NCBI GenBank assembly: GCA_903913355.1
Contig: CAIWKU010000130.1
Span: forward strand, 1 to 13,727
Reading direction: 5' to 3'
Source of the DNA: an uncultured Bacteroidota bacterium
GTDB taxonomy: Bacteria; Bacteroidota; Bacteroidia; Chitinophagales; Chitinophagaceae
DNA: 13,727 nt
Under the pieces are notes generated by a model, which was given only the letters and a program-made list of their open reading frames with translations, ran no database searches and was not told the DNA's origin. A program made the translations under genes and the position numbers. Positions 6,663-13,727 of this stretch are shown here, piece after piece. Numbering within the stretch: position 1 is the first letter of the stretch; each line of letters starts with the position of its first letter.

Positions 6663-7995
6663 ACTTAATCCCATACTTGTATTTATATCGCTCATACAAC
6701 TCCTTCTGCTTATTATCCAAACTCACCTGTCTTCCTTGTATCAGGGCATTGGTTACATTGCTGCTTTTCATGTCCAGGATATCGCCGTCAGTTACAATGA
6801 TATTGGCGTCTTTCCCTGCTTCCAGCGAACCGGTTTTATCGTCGATACCCAGAATTTTAGCTGCATTTAATGTAATAGCCTGAAGTGCCTGTTCTTTGGT
6901 TAAACCATAAGTGGCAGCTGTACCGGCATTGTAAGAAAGATTGCGGTAACGGGCTTCTTCAAATGCATCGTTCAGGGCAAACAATACACCGGCTTTTTGT
7001 AAGGCAGCAGGTGTTTTGAATGGCTGGTCAATATCATCATCTTCTGTAGCAGGTAATGCATGCTCCTGGTTCAGGATCACAGAGATATTATTGGTTTTTA
7101 ACAGATCAGCAATCTGGTAGCTTTCGCTTGCACCAACGATGGTTACATCAAAACCAAATTCTTTCGCAAAATCAATTGCCACCAGCATTTGTTTTACCTG
7201 ATCGCCATGTACAAACAATCTTTGTGTTTTAGCAAACAGCCCTTTTACCGATTCAAATTTCAGGTTGGTATTGGTATGTGTTGTTTCCTGTAAGTATGCT
7301 TTTGCCTGACGGAAAAAAGATTTGATCTCTTCTACTTTGTCTAAAGCCTGTTTTCCCGCATCGCCCTGAGGGGCACCACCGGCACCGGGGAATCCACCTG
7401 GAAATCCGCCACCACCTCTGCGGCCAAAACGGTTAATAAAGCTGGGCATGGTAACATGTATACCACCATCCATTTTATACGCAGCATCTTCCCAATTCCA
7501 GGCGTCCAGTTGCACAACAGAGGAAGAACCGCTGATGGTACCACCTTCCGGAGCCACGCTCGCCAATAAGATACCATTGGCTCTTAATACACCAATTACA
7601 CGGGAGTCGGTATTATAGGCGGTGATAGAGCGGATACTGGTATTATACTCACCCAGTTCTGCAAAATCATTGCTTCCACGAACACCGGAACCGATTTCTT
7701 TTAAACCAAGATCGGTTGAGGAAAGTATCAAACCGGGATATACCTGTTTGCCTTTTGCATCAATCACTTTTGCATCGCTGCCCGAAACCGTAATGCCCGC
7801 AGCAACGTTGACAATTTTACCGTTATTGATTTCAACGGTAGCATTTTCCAAAACCGTTCCGTTGCCAACATGCACGGTTCCGTTGGTAATATAGATACGG
7901 CCTTTATATTCTTTGGCCGGGTACACGGTTTCCTGTGCCTGAATCAATCCGGTTAACAGGAGTAGTGCGCTTATGGTACTGAATATTTTTTTCAT
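6661..7995 (-). CDS. Exported amidohydrolase-superfamily protein, metal site degenerate
   Basis: This encodes 444 residues. Residues 1-21 are a signal peptide (IFSTISALLLLTGLIQAQ), so the protein is periplasmic or outer. The composite amidohydrolase fold is recognised from the N-terminal beta part (VHVGNGTVLENATVEINNGKIVNV), KVIDAKGKQVYPGLI, and the C-terminal block YGLTKEQALQAITLNAAKIL followed by GSLEAGKDANIIVTDGD. Where active relatives have D-x-H-x-H after PGLI, this protein has L-S-S-T-D (91-95), so the first two metal-binding histidines are missing. The usual late SD motif is replaced by ALND (340-343). It may be a non-catalytic partner of the larger upstream protein, whose stop is 11 nt before this start. 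A glycine/proline-rich insert occupies about 191-209. The family is close to the imidazolonepropionase-like amidohydrolases. Confidence 0.9.
   Translation of the reverse strand: MKKIFSTISALLLLTGLIQAQETVYPAKEYKGRIYITNGTVHVGNGTVLENATVEINNGKIVNVAAGITVSGSDAKVIDAKGKQVYPGLILSSTDLGLKEIGSGVRGSNDFAELGEYNTSIRSITAYNTDSRVIGVLRANGILLASVAPEGGTISGSSSVVQLDAWNWEDAAYKMDGGIHVTMPSFINRFGRRGGGGFPGGFPGAGGAPQGDAGKQALDKVEEIKSFFRQAKAYLQETTHTNTNLKFESVKGLFAKTQRLFVHGDQVKQMLVAIDFAKEFGFDVTIVGASESYQIADLLKTNNISVILNQEHALPATEDDDIDQPFKTPAALQKAGVLFALNDAFEEARYRNLSYNAGTAATYGLTKEQALQAITLNAAKILGIDDKTGSLEAGKDANIIVTDGDILDMKSSNVTNALIQGRQVSLDNKQKELYERYKYKYGIK
7369..7425 (-). repeat. Glycine/proline-rich low-complexity insert
   Basis: Residues about 191-209 of the 444-aa amidohydrolase are GRRGGGGFPGGFPGAGGAPQ-like low complexity. 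It sits between two ordered parts of the barrel and is probably a flexible surface loop. Similar inserts occur twice in the neighbouring 1045-aa protein. Confidence 0.8.
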
Positions 7996-8006
7996 TGTCG
8001 GTCAGT

Positions 8007-11000
8007 TTATTTGTTAAGAGTATCGCCCTCCTGTAAATCAATTGTATACATTCCTTCATGACGATCATGATCGCCACAGCTTAGCACAAACTGCCAGCTG
8101 GGTTCTGCAGGTCTAACCGCGCCAGCACCACCGGTTCTTTTTTCGCCAATCATTTTCTGAACCAGGCGGAACCTTTCTGTGCTGATCTTTTTACGCTGCT
8201 CAAGATCTTTGTCTCTGTCGAAGTATACGATACCATCAACAATTGTTTTTTCTGATTTTGCATAAATGCTCAATGGATTATCGCTCCAGATTACGATATC
8301 TGCATCCTTACCTGCTTTAATGCTGCCTACTTTATTTTCAATATGCAGCGCTTTGGCCGGATTCAGGGTTACCATTTTCAGCGCCTCTTCTTCCGTAACA
8401 CCACCATAGCGAACGGTTTTACCGGCTTCCTGGTTCAACCTTCTGGCCATTTCTGCATCATCAGAATTGATACAAACATTCAATCCCATTTTCTGCATGA
8501 TCGCAGCATTATACGCAATGGCATCAGTTACCTCTACTTTATAATACCACCAGTCAGAGAAAGTTGAGGTGTTTGAACCATGTACTTTCATTTTATCGGC
8601 TACTTTATAGCCTTCCAATATGTGTGTGAACGTGTTGAATTTAAATCCGTATTTATCACCTACTCTCATAGCTGCGGTAATTTCGCTTTGTACATAAGAG
8701 TGACAGGTAATAAATCTTTTCTTATTTAAGATTTCAACCAATGCATCCAGTTCCAGATCCCGTCTTGTTTTTAACGGATCGGCTTTGATGGCTTTTTCAT
8801 AATCTACTGCACGGGCAAAAGCATCATTCAATACTTCTTCCACACCCATACGAGTATCAGGGAAACGATTGTTGCCGGTAGACGTGGTACGTTTTACGTT
8901 TTCACCCAATGCGAATTTGATAAACGGATCCCATCCTTTGAATTTCAGGTCTTCATCATTGGCACCCCAGCGTAATTTAATCAGCTGTGTTTGTCCGCCA
9001 ATGGTATTGGCCGAGCCGTGCAGAATATGAGAACTTGTTACGCCACCACTTAACTGGCGATAGATATTGATATCTTCCGGATTCAGGTTATCACCTATAC
9101 GCACTTCTGAAGTAACAGATTGTCCGCCTTCATTAATAGAAGCCGCCGCAATATGTGAATGTTCATCAATAATACCCGCAGTAACATGTTTGCCTGTAGC
9201 ATCAATTACTTTGGCACCATCTGCACTCAGGTTCTTACCTACTTTGGCAATCTTGCCGCCTTTTAATAATACATCGGTATTTTCCAGTTTGCCATCTTTT
9301 TCATTGGTCCAAACGGTAGCGTTCTTAATTAACAGGTCTTCCTGCTTAGGTGCTTCTTCCCATCCGTATGCATCAAATGGATAAGTCACTTTTGCCAAAC
9401 GTTGCATTCCGGGTCTTCTTCTTGGAGCCGCTGTATCGGCAACTGCTGCTGTTGGGGCAGAAACATAACTGGCATACCAGGTTAATTTATTTCCTGCAGT
9501 ATCTTCTCCATTACCACTCCAGTTAGCAGTTCCGTTGGCCACACCGGTTAAACGGTATTGGATGGCATTTGCACCACCACCGCCAGCGCCACCACGGCCA
9601 CCGCCACCTCCGCCAAATCCTGCACCGCCACCACCGGGTCTGCGACCAGGGATTGGTGAAAAGCTGAGTTTAACCATTTTACCATCAAAACTGAATTTAC
9701 CCGTTAAAGTATCTTTTCCGAGTACATTCGCTGTTGAGGCATTTTTTACATCTACATTATAATTGATAGCACCAGAAGGCGTGTTGATGGTTAACGCATA
9801 AATGCCTTTGATATCAAACCAGCCATCTTCTTTTACACCATATTTTTCTCCGCTAACCCAGTTATCCAATAAGGTTGTTTTTTCTGCGAATACCGGACCG
9901 GTAGTGATCAGGAAATTGGCAATCTTACCGGCTTCCAGACTTCCTACTTTATCATAGACACCCAGTAACGTAGCAGGCACTTTGGTTAATGCCTCTAAAG
10001 CCTTGGTTTCAGTTAGCCCCATATCAAACGACTTGCGCAGATTGGTAATAAACTGTTTTGGATCTCTCAGATCAGCCGTTGTTAAACAGAAAGGAATATT
10101 GGCTTTTTCAAAAGCCCCGGGATTAGAAGGAGCCAGTTCCCAATGTTTCATATCAGCCAGAGATACGGCTCTTGCATCATTCGGATCTTCTACATCCATT
10201 GCCTGCGGAAAATTCAGGGAAAGGATATAGGTAGCTTTGGTATCAGCGATTTCTTTGATACGCTGGTATTCATTACCACCTCCTTTAATAATATATTGTA
10301 CACCAAATTCTTTTCCGATCCTGTCTGCACGCAGATCATTCCATTTATCATCGGCTTCAAAAATCTGTGGTAAGGATTGGTTATCATTAAATGCCTGTAA
10401 AGAAAGATTGGTTCCTTCTTTATCGGGTTTTGTTTTATACCATTTGGCATCCAGATAGGTTTGACGCAATAAAGCGATCGTTCCCATCATACTGCTTGGA
10501 TAAGACTGGGTAGATGTTCCTCTGCTAAATGAATAATGTGCAGAAGCCCTGTCTTTTACAATCACCTGGTTTTCGTTCATATTAGCTAGAGTAACCACCG
10601 TTCCGGTACCACGGGCAATTCCATCTTTTACGTGAGTTAATACAGAACCAAAACCCAGATCACGCAGGGTTTTAGCTTTTGTATCATCTACTGTAAATAC
10701 TTTTAATGCTTCTGTTTCCGGTTTGATAGCCTGGTTCCAGCCATAAGCTCCTTTGGTATTAGAAGTGATTTGTGAAGGACCACCAAAACCACCGCCGCCA
10801 CCCCCACGTCCGCCGCCGCCGGCAGCTGTTGGCGCAGCAGGAATACCATAGTCGGTATAGATGTCTACAAAAGAGGGATAGATGTATTTGTCTTTACAGT
10901 CAACCACTACCGCATCTTTGGGTATGGCTACACCCGCACCCACCGCAACGATCTTGCCGTCGCGTATTACCAAGGTTGCATTGGTGATGGTGGTTTGTGC

Positions 11001-11144
11001 GTCTTTTACAATCGTTGCATTGGTAAAAGCATAACAGCCTTCACGTTTGTCTGCAACACCGTTTACGGGAAAGGTTTCCTGGGCCTGTAGCAATGACGCA
11101 AACAGCAACCCCGAAAGCAGGAGCTTAATTTTTCTCATATTCAT
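8007..11144 (-). CDS. Exported double-domain amidohydrolase
   Basis: This encodes 1045 residues with a signal peptide (about 1-22, LLLSGLLFASLLQAQ). Two amidohydrolase-like modules are fused. Module 1 (about 40-420) has the fold markers ATLVIRDGKIVAVGAG and VGSLEAGKIANFLITTG, but reads D-I-Y-T-D (94-98) where the H-x-H pair should be, so it is probably inactive. A beta-rich linker (about 435-600) follows. Module 2 (about 603-980) keeps the metal ligands: H662 and H664 in DEHSH, H815 in TCHSY, H841 in THILEG and D895 in NSDD, and ends with VGSIKAGKDADIVIW. It is therefore the likely catalytic unit, hydrolysing an amide or a related bond in the envelope; the substrate is unknown. Glycine-rich tracts lie at 109-122 and 504-524. 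A second Met at residue 3 is an alternative start. It is translated just ahead of the 444-aa relative. Confidence 0.92.
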   Translation of the reverse strand: MNMRKIKLLLSGLLFASLLQAQETFPVNGVADKREGCYAFTNATIVKDAQTTITNATLVIRDGKIVAVGAGVAIPKDAVVVDCKDKYIYPSFVDIYTDYGIPAAPTAAGGGGRGGGGGGFGGPSQITSNTKGAYGWNQAIKPETEALKVFTVDDTKAKTLRDLGFGSVLTHVKDGIARGTGTVVTLANMNENQVIVKDRASAHYSFSRGTSTQSYPSSMMGTIALLRQTYLDAKWYKTKPDKEGTNLSLQAFNDNQSLPQIFEADDKWNDLRADRIGKEFGVQYIIKGGGNEYQRIKEIADTKATYILSLNFPQAMDVEDPNDARAVSLADMKHWELAPSNPGAFEKANIPFCLTTADLRDPKQFITNLRKSFDMGLTETKALEALTKVPATLLGVYDKVGSLEAGKIANFLITTGPVFAEKTTLLDNWVSGEKYGVKEDGWFDIKGIYALTINTPSGAINYNVDVKNASTANVLGKDTLTGKFSFDGKMVKLSFSPIPGRRPGGGGAGFGGGGGGRGGAGGGGANAIQYRLTGVANGTANWSGNGEDTAGNKLTWYASYVSAPTAAVADTAAPRRRPGMQRLAKVTYPFDAYGWEEAPKQEDLLIKNATVWTNEKDGKLENTDVLLKGGKIAKVGKNLSADGAKVIDATGKHVTAGIIDEHSHIAAASINEGGQSVTSEVRIGDNLNPEDINIYRQLSGGVTSSHILHGSANTIGGQTQLIKLRWGANDEDLKFKGWDPFIKFALGENVKRTTSTGNNRFPDTRMGVEEVLNDAFARAVDYEKAIKADPLKTRRDLELDALVEILNKKRFITCHSYVQSEITAAMRVGDKYGFKFNTFTHILEGYKVADKMKVHGSNTSTFSDWWYYKVEVTDAIAYNAAIMQKMGLNVCINSDDAEMARRLNQEAGKTVRYGGVTEEEALKMVTLNPAKALHIENKVGSIKAGKDADIVIWSDNPLSIYAKSEKTIVDGIVYFDRDKDLEQRKKISTERFRLVQKMIGEKRTGGAGAVRPAEPSWQFVLSCGDHDRHEGMYTIDLQEGDTLNK
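9573..9635 (-). repeat. Glycine-rich tract in the inter-module linker
   Basis: Residues about 504-524 of the 1045-aa amidohydrolase are almost entirely Gly with a few Ala, Arg and Phe. The tract interrupts a beta-rich linker between GKMVKLSFSPIPGRRP and ANAIQYRLTG, so it is probably an unstructured loop. The plus strand here is a proline-codon shadow, not a gene. Confidence 0.85.
10779..10820 (-). repeat. Glycine-rich tract in amidohydrolase module 1
   Basis: Residues about 109-122 of the 1045-aa protein (GGGGRGGGGGGFGG) lie about ten residues after the position where metal-binding histidines would stand, at the mouth of the predicted barrel. Confidence 0.85.
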
Positions 11145-11165
11145 TAGTTGATTTTGGAAGAACTC

Positions 11166-11173
11166 TAAAACTA
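11166..11173 (-). promoter_or_regulatory. Possible -7 element of the amidohydrolase operon
   Basis: The minus strand reads TAGTTTTA, one mismatch from TAnnTTTG, 21 nt before the ATG of the 1045-aa gene. A separate promoter is plausible because 99 nt separate it from the hydrolase gene. No clear -33 element is visible. Confidence 0.2.
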
Positions 11174-11243
11174 CTGAAAACCAGTTATACTAAAAACCGT
11201 TCATCATATTTTCGGTAAAACCGATTTCTGGTCGGTGAACCTT

Positions 11244-12269
11244 CTATTTGGGGAAGGCACCACTATCTACATCTTTGATAAAACTGATCAGTCCCGGGAA
11301 ATAATGTGATTGATCATCCCACATATCGCAATGACTTCCATTCGGACAAGTCAGACTTCTTCCATGTTGCACCTGTGTAGACATCCATTTCATATACTCC
11401 GGGTCCATCGTATCATGTGCCCCGCCAATCGTTAAAGTAGGTATGGTTAATTTGGGAAGATCTTTGCTTCGGTCCCAATTAGCCAGTCGGCCACTAACCC
11501 CAAATTCAGAAGGACCCTGCATCATGGTATAGATCTCTTCATTGATATGCGGGAAAGCTCGTTGTAATGCTTCGGGCCAGGGTACTACGCGACAGAGATG
11601 TTCATTATAAAAATTAGGTATGAGCAATTCCATATATTTTGGATTCTTGAAATCTCCTTTCGCTTCAATGGCACGTATGGTGTCCAATACTTTTGGATTC
11701 ATTTGTTTGGATAAAACATCCTGTGCATATTTTCCATAGGCCGGACAGCTTGCCATCATATTACTGATGATTAAGCCCTTCAGATTATCCTGGTATTTTA
11801 AAGCATATTCCATAGCCAGTATCCCGCCCCAGCTATGGCCTAATAAATAGAAATTATCTTTATTTAATCCCAATGCCCTTCTCACCTGTTCCACTTCATC
11901 AACAAAATGTTCAGTGGTCCATAAGCTGCTGTCTTTGGGTTTGTCGCTGAAATAAGAACCCAGTTGGTCATACTCATAAAACTCAATTCCTTCCTGCGGA
12001 AAAAAACTTTCAAAAGATTCAAAGAATTCGTGCGTACCACCGGGGCCACCGTGTAATAGCAATACTTTTATTTTGGGGTTGCTGCCAAAGCGTTTGGTCC
12101 ATACATTGAACTTACCAACCGGAGTATTGATCTGTATCATTTTCACACCACCGGTTTGTACACCCCAATCATTGATACGATGATACTCCGCGAGTGTAGG
12201 GGTACTGGAATTATTTTGTTTGCAGGAGATCAGAAAAATGAATAGGGAGAGATAGAGCAGCTTTTTCAT
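11244..12269 (-). CDS. Lipoprotein alpha/beta hydrolase, proline iminopeptidase family (S33)
   Basis: This encodes 341 residues. I place the start at 12269 because the protein then begins with a lipoprotein signal MKKLLYLSLFIFLISC with lipobox L-I-S-C16; an upstream ATG at 12380 would add 37 residues unlike any signal and run into the intergenic hairpin. Family marks are HGGPGG (73-78, oxyanion hole), EYDQLGSYFSDKP, the nucleophile elbow GHSWGG (S146), D286 in GAHDTMDP and H313 in NGSHCDMWDD, giving a complete Ser-Asp-His triad. Relatives release N-terminal proline or other residues from peptides. As a lipoprotein it would act at the membrane in the periplasm. The residues after C16 (KQNNSS) do not form an acidic surface-export signal. 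The gene precedes the amidohydrolase pair by 99 nt, perhaps in a shared peptide/amide-processing role (inference). Confidence 0.92.
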   Translation of the reverse strand: MKKLLYLSLFIFLISCKQNNSSTPTLAEYHRINDWGVQTGGVKMIQINTPVGKFNVWTKRFGSNPKIKVLLLHGGPGGTHEFFESFESFFPQEGIEFYEYDQLGSYFSDKPKDSSLWTTEHFVDEVEQVRRALGLNKDNFYLLGHSWGGILAMEYALKYQDNLKGLIISNMMASCPAYGKYAQDVLSKQMNPKVLDTIRAIEAKGDFKNPKYMELLIPNFYNEHLCRVVPWPEALQRAFPHINEEIYTMMQGPSEFGVSGRLANWDRSKDLPKLTIPTLTIGGAHDTMDPEYMKWMSTQVQHGRSLTCPNGSHCDMWDDQSHYFPGLISFIKDVDSGAFPK

Positions 12270-12288
12270 GTTAGTTGGTTTATAACAA

Positions 12289-12296
12289 GAAAGATA
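12289..12296 (-). promoter_or_regulatory. Possible -7 element of the lipoprotein hydrolase
   Basis: The minus strand reads TATCTTTC, one mismatch from TAnnTTTG, 19 nt before the chosen ATG at 12269. Its position supports the downstream start, since the longer frame would begin upstream of it. No TTTG-type -33 box is obvious. Confidence 0.22.
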
Positions 12297-12341
12297 CTGA
12301 AGAAATTTATTCGGAATTTTTTTGTTTAAGCAACTAACCGT

Positions 12342-12406
12342 GCCTTTATGCCTTGGTGTGAGAATTAATTTGCACACCAAGGTATAAAGGCCGGATTTGT
12401 TTTTTT
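12342..12406 (+). terminator. Long hairpin with plus-strand T-tract behind mnmG
   Basis: Two 19-nt arms (12342-12360 and 12373-12391, GCCTTTATGCCTTGGTGTG and its near-complement) flank a 12-nt loop. The single imperfect pair is a G-U wobble in plus-strand RNA but an A-C mismatch in minus-strand RNA. The T-rich stretch TTTGTTTTTTT (12396-12406) follows on the plus side. It therefore looks like an intrinsic terminator for plus-strand transcription, although all genes here are on the minus strand. In mnmG mRNA it would form a stable 3' hairpin without a U-tract. It may also be a copy of a dispersed palindromic repeat. Confidence 0.6.
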
Positions 12407-12416
12407 CAGTGGTGAT

Positions 12417-13727
12417 TTATCTACCCATGAATACCATGAGGATCTGTACATCACTGGGGTTTACGCCACTGATGCGGGAAGCCTGACCCAGGGTACCGGG
12501 TTTTATTTTTTTGAATTTCTGCAGGGCTTCATTGCTGAGAGCGGAAACTTTATCATAATCAAAACTGGTTGGAATGATCATGTTTTCGAGCTGACTCATT
12601 TTGTCAACAATCTCCTGCTCCTTCTCAATATATCTTTCATACTTAATCTGTATTTCCGCCTGCTCTAATGCATCTGTAGAAATATTAGTAAGCGCTTCCG
12701 CTAAACCTTGTGAATGTTCTATAATAGAAGGGAGATCCACATTCGGGCGAAGTATGATTTTTGATAACTTTTGTTTTTCAGTAATTGCCGCAGAATTAAT
12801 ATCTAAAAAATATCCATTGATATCATCGGGCTCAATAGAAAATGTATTGGCTATTTTTTTTACTTTCTCAACCTCTTCTTTTTTAAACAAAACTTTATCC
12901 ATCCGATCCTGCGAAGCAAGACCTAAACGATAACTGATTTCTGTTAAGCGGATATCGGCATTGTCCTGTCTTAACAGGGTTCTGAATTCGGCGCGACTGG
13001 TGAACATACGATAAGGCTCATCCGTTCCCTTGCTGATCAGATCATCTATGAGTACACCAATATAGGCTTCGCTTCTTTTTAAAATCAAAGGTTCTAAATG
13101 ACGAGCTTTCTGGTGTGCATTGATACCTGCCATTAAACCCTGGCAAGCCGCTTCTTCATAACCCGTTGTTCCATTGATTTGTCCGGCGAAGAACAAATTT
13201 TCTATGCCTTTCGTTTCTAAAGAATACAGTAATTGCGTTGGCGGAAAATAATCGTACTCGATCGCATATCCCGGACGAAATACGCGGACATTCTCAAACC
13301 CCGGTATCATACGAAGAGCCTCGTATTGTACTTCTTCCGGTAATGATGTAGAGAAACCATTCACATATATTTCAACCGTATTCCATCCTTCCGGCTCTAC
13401 GAATATCTGGTGGCGATCACGATCGGCAAAACGATTGATCTTGTCTTCTATACTGGGGCAATACCGAGGGCCTACACCATCAATTCTTCCCTGGAACATC
13501 GGACTTCTATCAAACCCGGTTTTCAGGATATCATGCACCGTTTGGTTGGTATAACTAATATGACAACTGATCTGGTCTTCTGCTTTTATTTTCTTCACGT
13601 CAGAATAAGAGAATCCTACAATGGCATCATCTCCTTTCTGTTCTTCCATTTTTGTATAGTCCAGGCTACGACCATCTACTCTCGGAGGTGTACCTGTTTT
13701 CAGTCTGTCGCTTTCAAAACCAAAGGC
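12417..13727 (-). CDS. mnmG: tRNA uridine-5-carboxymethylaminomethyl modification enzyme MnmG (5' end missing)
   Basis: This is the FAD-dependent subunit that, with the GTPase MnmE, installs the carboxymethylaminomethyl group on wobble U34 of certain tRNAs in the cytoplasm. The frame is open to the window edge: before the internal ATG at 13649 it reads RLKTGTPPRVDGRSLDYTK, a conserved MnmG stretch, so the gene begins outside the window. About 436 residues are visible; about 190 of the usual 620, including the N-terminal FAD-binding GxGxxG, are missing. Both GidA signatures are present: GPRYCPSIEDKINRF (Cys at 13458-13460, the conserved catalytic Cys) and AGQINGTTGYEEAACQG (13116-13187). The C-terminal helical domain that contacts MnmE and tRNA ends with the typical ISGVNPSDVQILMVFMGR. 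Sequence looks intact. Confidence 0.97.
   Translation of the reverse strand, partial: AFGFESDRLKTGTPPRVDGRSLDYTKMEEQKGDDAIVGFSYSDVKKIKAEDQISCHISYTNQTVHDILKTGFDRSPMFQGRIDGVGPRYCPSIEDKINRFADRDRHQIFVEPEGWNTVEIYVNGFSTSLPEEVQYEALRMIPGFENVRVFRPGYAIEYDYFPPTQLLYSLETKGIENLFFAGQINGTTGYEEAACQGLMAGINAHQKARHLEPLILKRSEAYIGVLIDDLISKGTDEPYRMFTSRAEFRTLLRQDNADIRLTEISYRLGLASQDRMDKVLFKKEEVEKVKKIANTFSIEPDDINGYFLDINSAAITEKQKLSKIILRPNVDLPSIIEHSQGLAEALTNISTDALEQAEIQIKYERYIEKEQEIVDKMSQLENMIIPTSFDYDKVSALSNEALQKFKKIKPGTLGQASRISGVNPSDVQILMVFMGR

Noticed and set aside
9535..9762. Plus-strand frame encoding a proline-rich protein
   Set aside because: The proline runs are the complement of glycine codons in the 1045-aa amidohydrolase; no independent start signal or domain is seen.
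11212..11224. Small hairpin TCGGT-AAA-ACCGA between the hydrolase and the amidohydrolase operon
   Set aside because: The 5-bp stem with no following T-tract on either strand is likely chance.
12270..12380. Longer start (12380) for the lipoprotein hydrolase
   Set aside because: The extra 37 residues would bury the lipoprotein signal peptide and be encoded by the intergenic hairpin region.
12417..13649. MnmG as a complete 410-aa protein starting at 13649
   Set aside because: The frame continues without a stop to the window edge and encodes the conserved KTGTPPRVDGR stretch, so the ATG is internal and the gene is simply cut by the window.

Overview
The window looks like chromosomal DNA of a Bacteroidota bacterium, most likely of the Chitinophagaceae/Chitinophagales. 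The reasons are a DUF5916 outer-membrane-type protein, signal peptides ending in Gln-Ala-Gln or Phe-Ser-Gln, a PolA and an MnmG of Bacteroidota character, almost no Shine-Dalgarno sequences, and moderate GC content. Genus is not resolved. Every convincing gene is on the minus strand, so transcription runs from high to low coordinates. Both edge genes are cut by the window.

In transcription order: (1) mnmG (12417-13727, 5' end missing), a tRNA wobble-uridine modification enzyme. (2) A lipoprotein alpha/beta hydrolase of the proline-iminopeptidase (S33) family (11244-12269), separated from mnmG by a 147-nt gap that holds a long hairpin. (3) Two exported amidohydrolase-superfamily proteins, 1045 aa (8007-11144) and 444 aa (6661-7995), only 11 nt apart and clearly one operon. 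Together they contain three amidohydrolase-like domains, of which only one keeps a recognisable metal site. A strong intrinsic terminator lies at 6545-6575. (4) A DUF5916 protein with an N-terminal CBM9-like domain (3919-6363). (5) polA (871-3720), closely followed by an NTF2-like protein (371-838), a 66-aa membrane peptide (91-291) and the first 15 codons of another probable membrane protein (1-45).

Functionally there are two housekeeping genes (mnmG, polA) and between them a block of four exported or outer-membrane proteins: the lipoprotein peptidase-like hydrolase, the amidohydrolase pair and the DUF5916 barrel. A role in breaking down or remodelling peptides or amides in the envelope is an inference from the families; no substrate can be read from the sequence.

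The gaps between genes are informative. Three copies of an AT-rich repeat built on ATTTTCAAATT occur at 3741-3797 (inverted), 3880-3916 and 6627-6662. Two of them lie flush against stop codons, and one inverted pair encloses about 80 nt upstream of polA. Between the third copy and the 6545-6575 terminator is a short reading frame ending in a typical outer-membrane beta-strand (SYNLAYTF-stop), probably the tail of a deleted barrel gene. I saw no tRNA, rRNA, CRISPR array, insertion sequence or prophage gene, and no clearly novel defence or mobile system. The most unusual items are the paired degenerate amidohydrolase domains with glycine-rich inserts, the repeat family with the barrel-gene remnant, and a plus-strand-oriented terminator-like hairpin behind mnmG.
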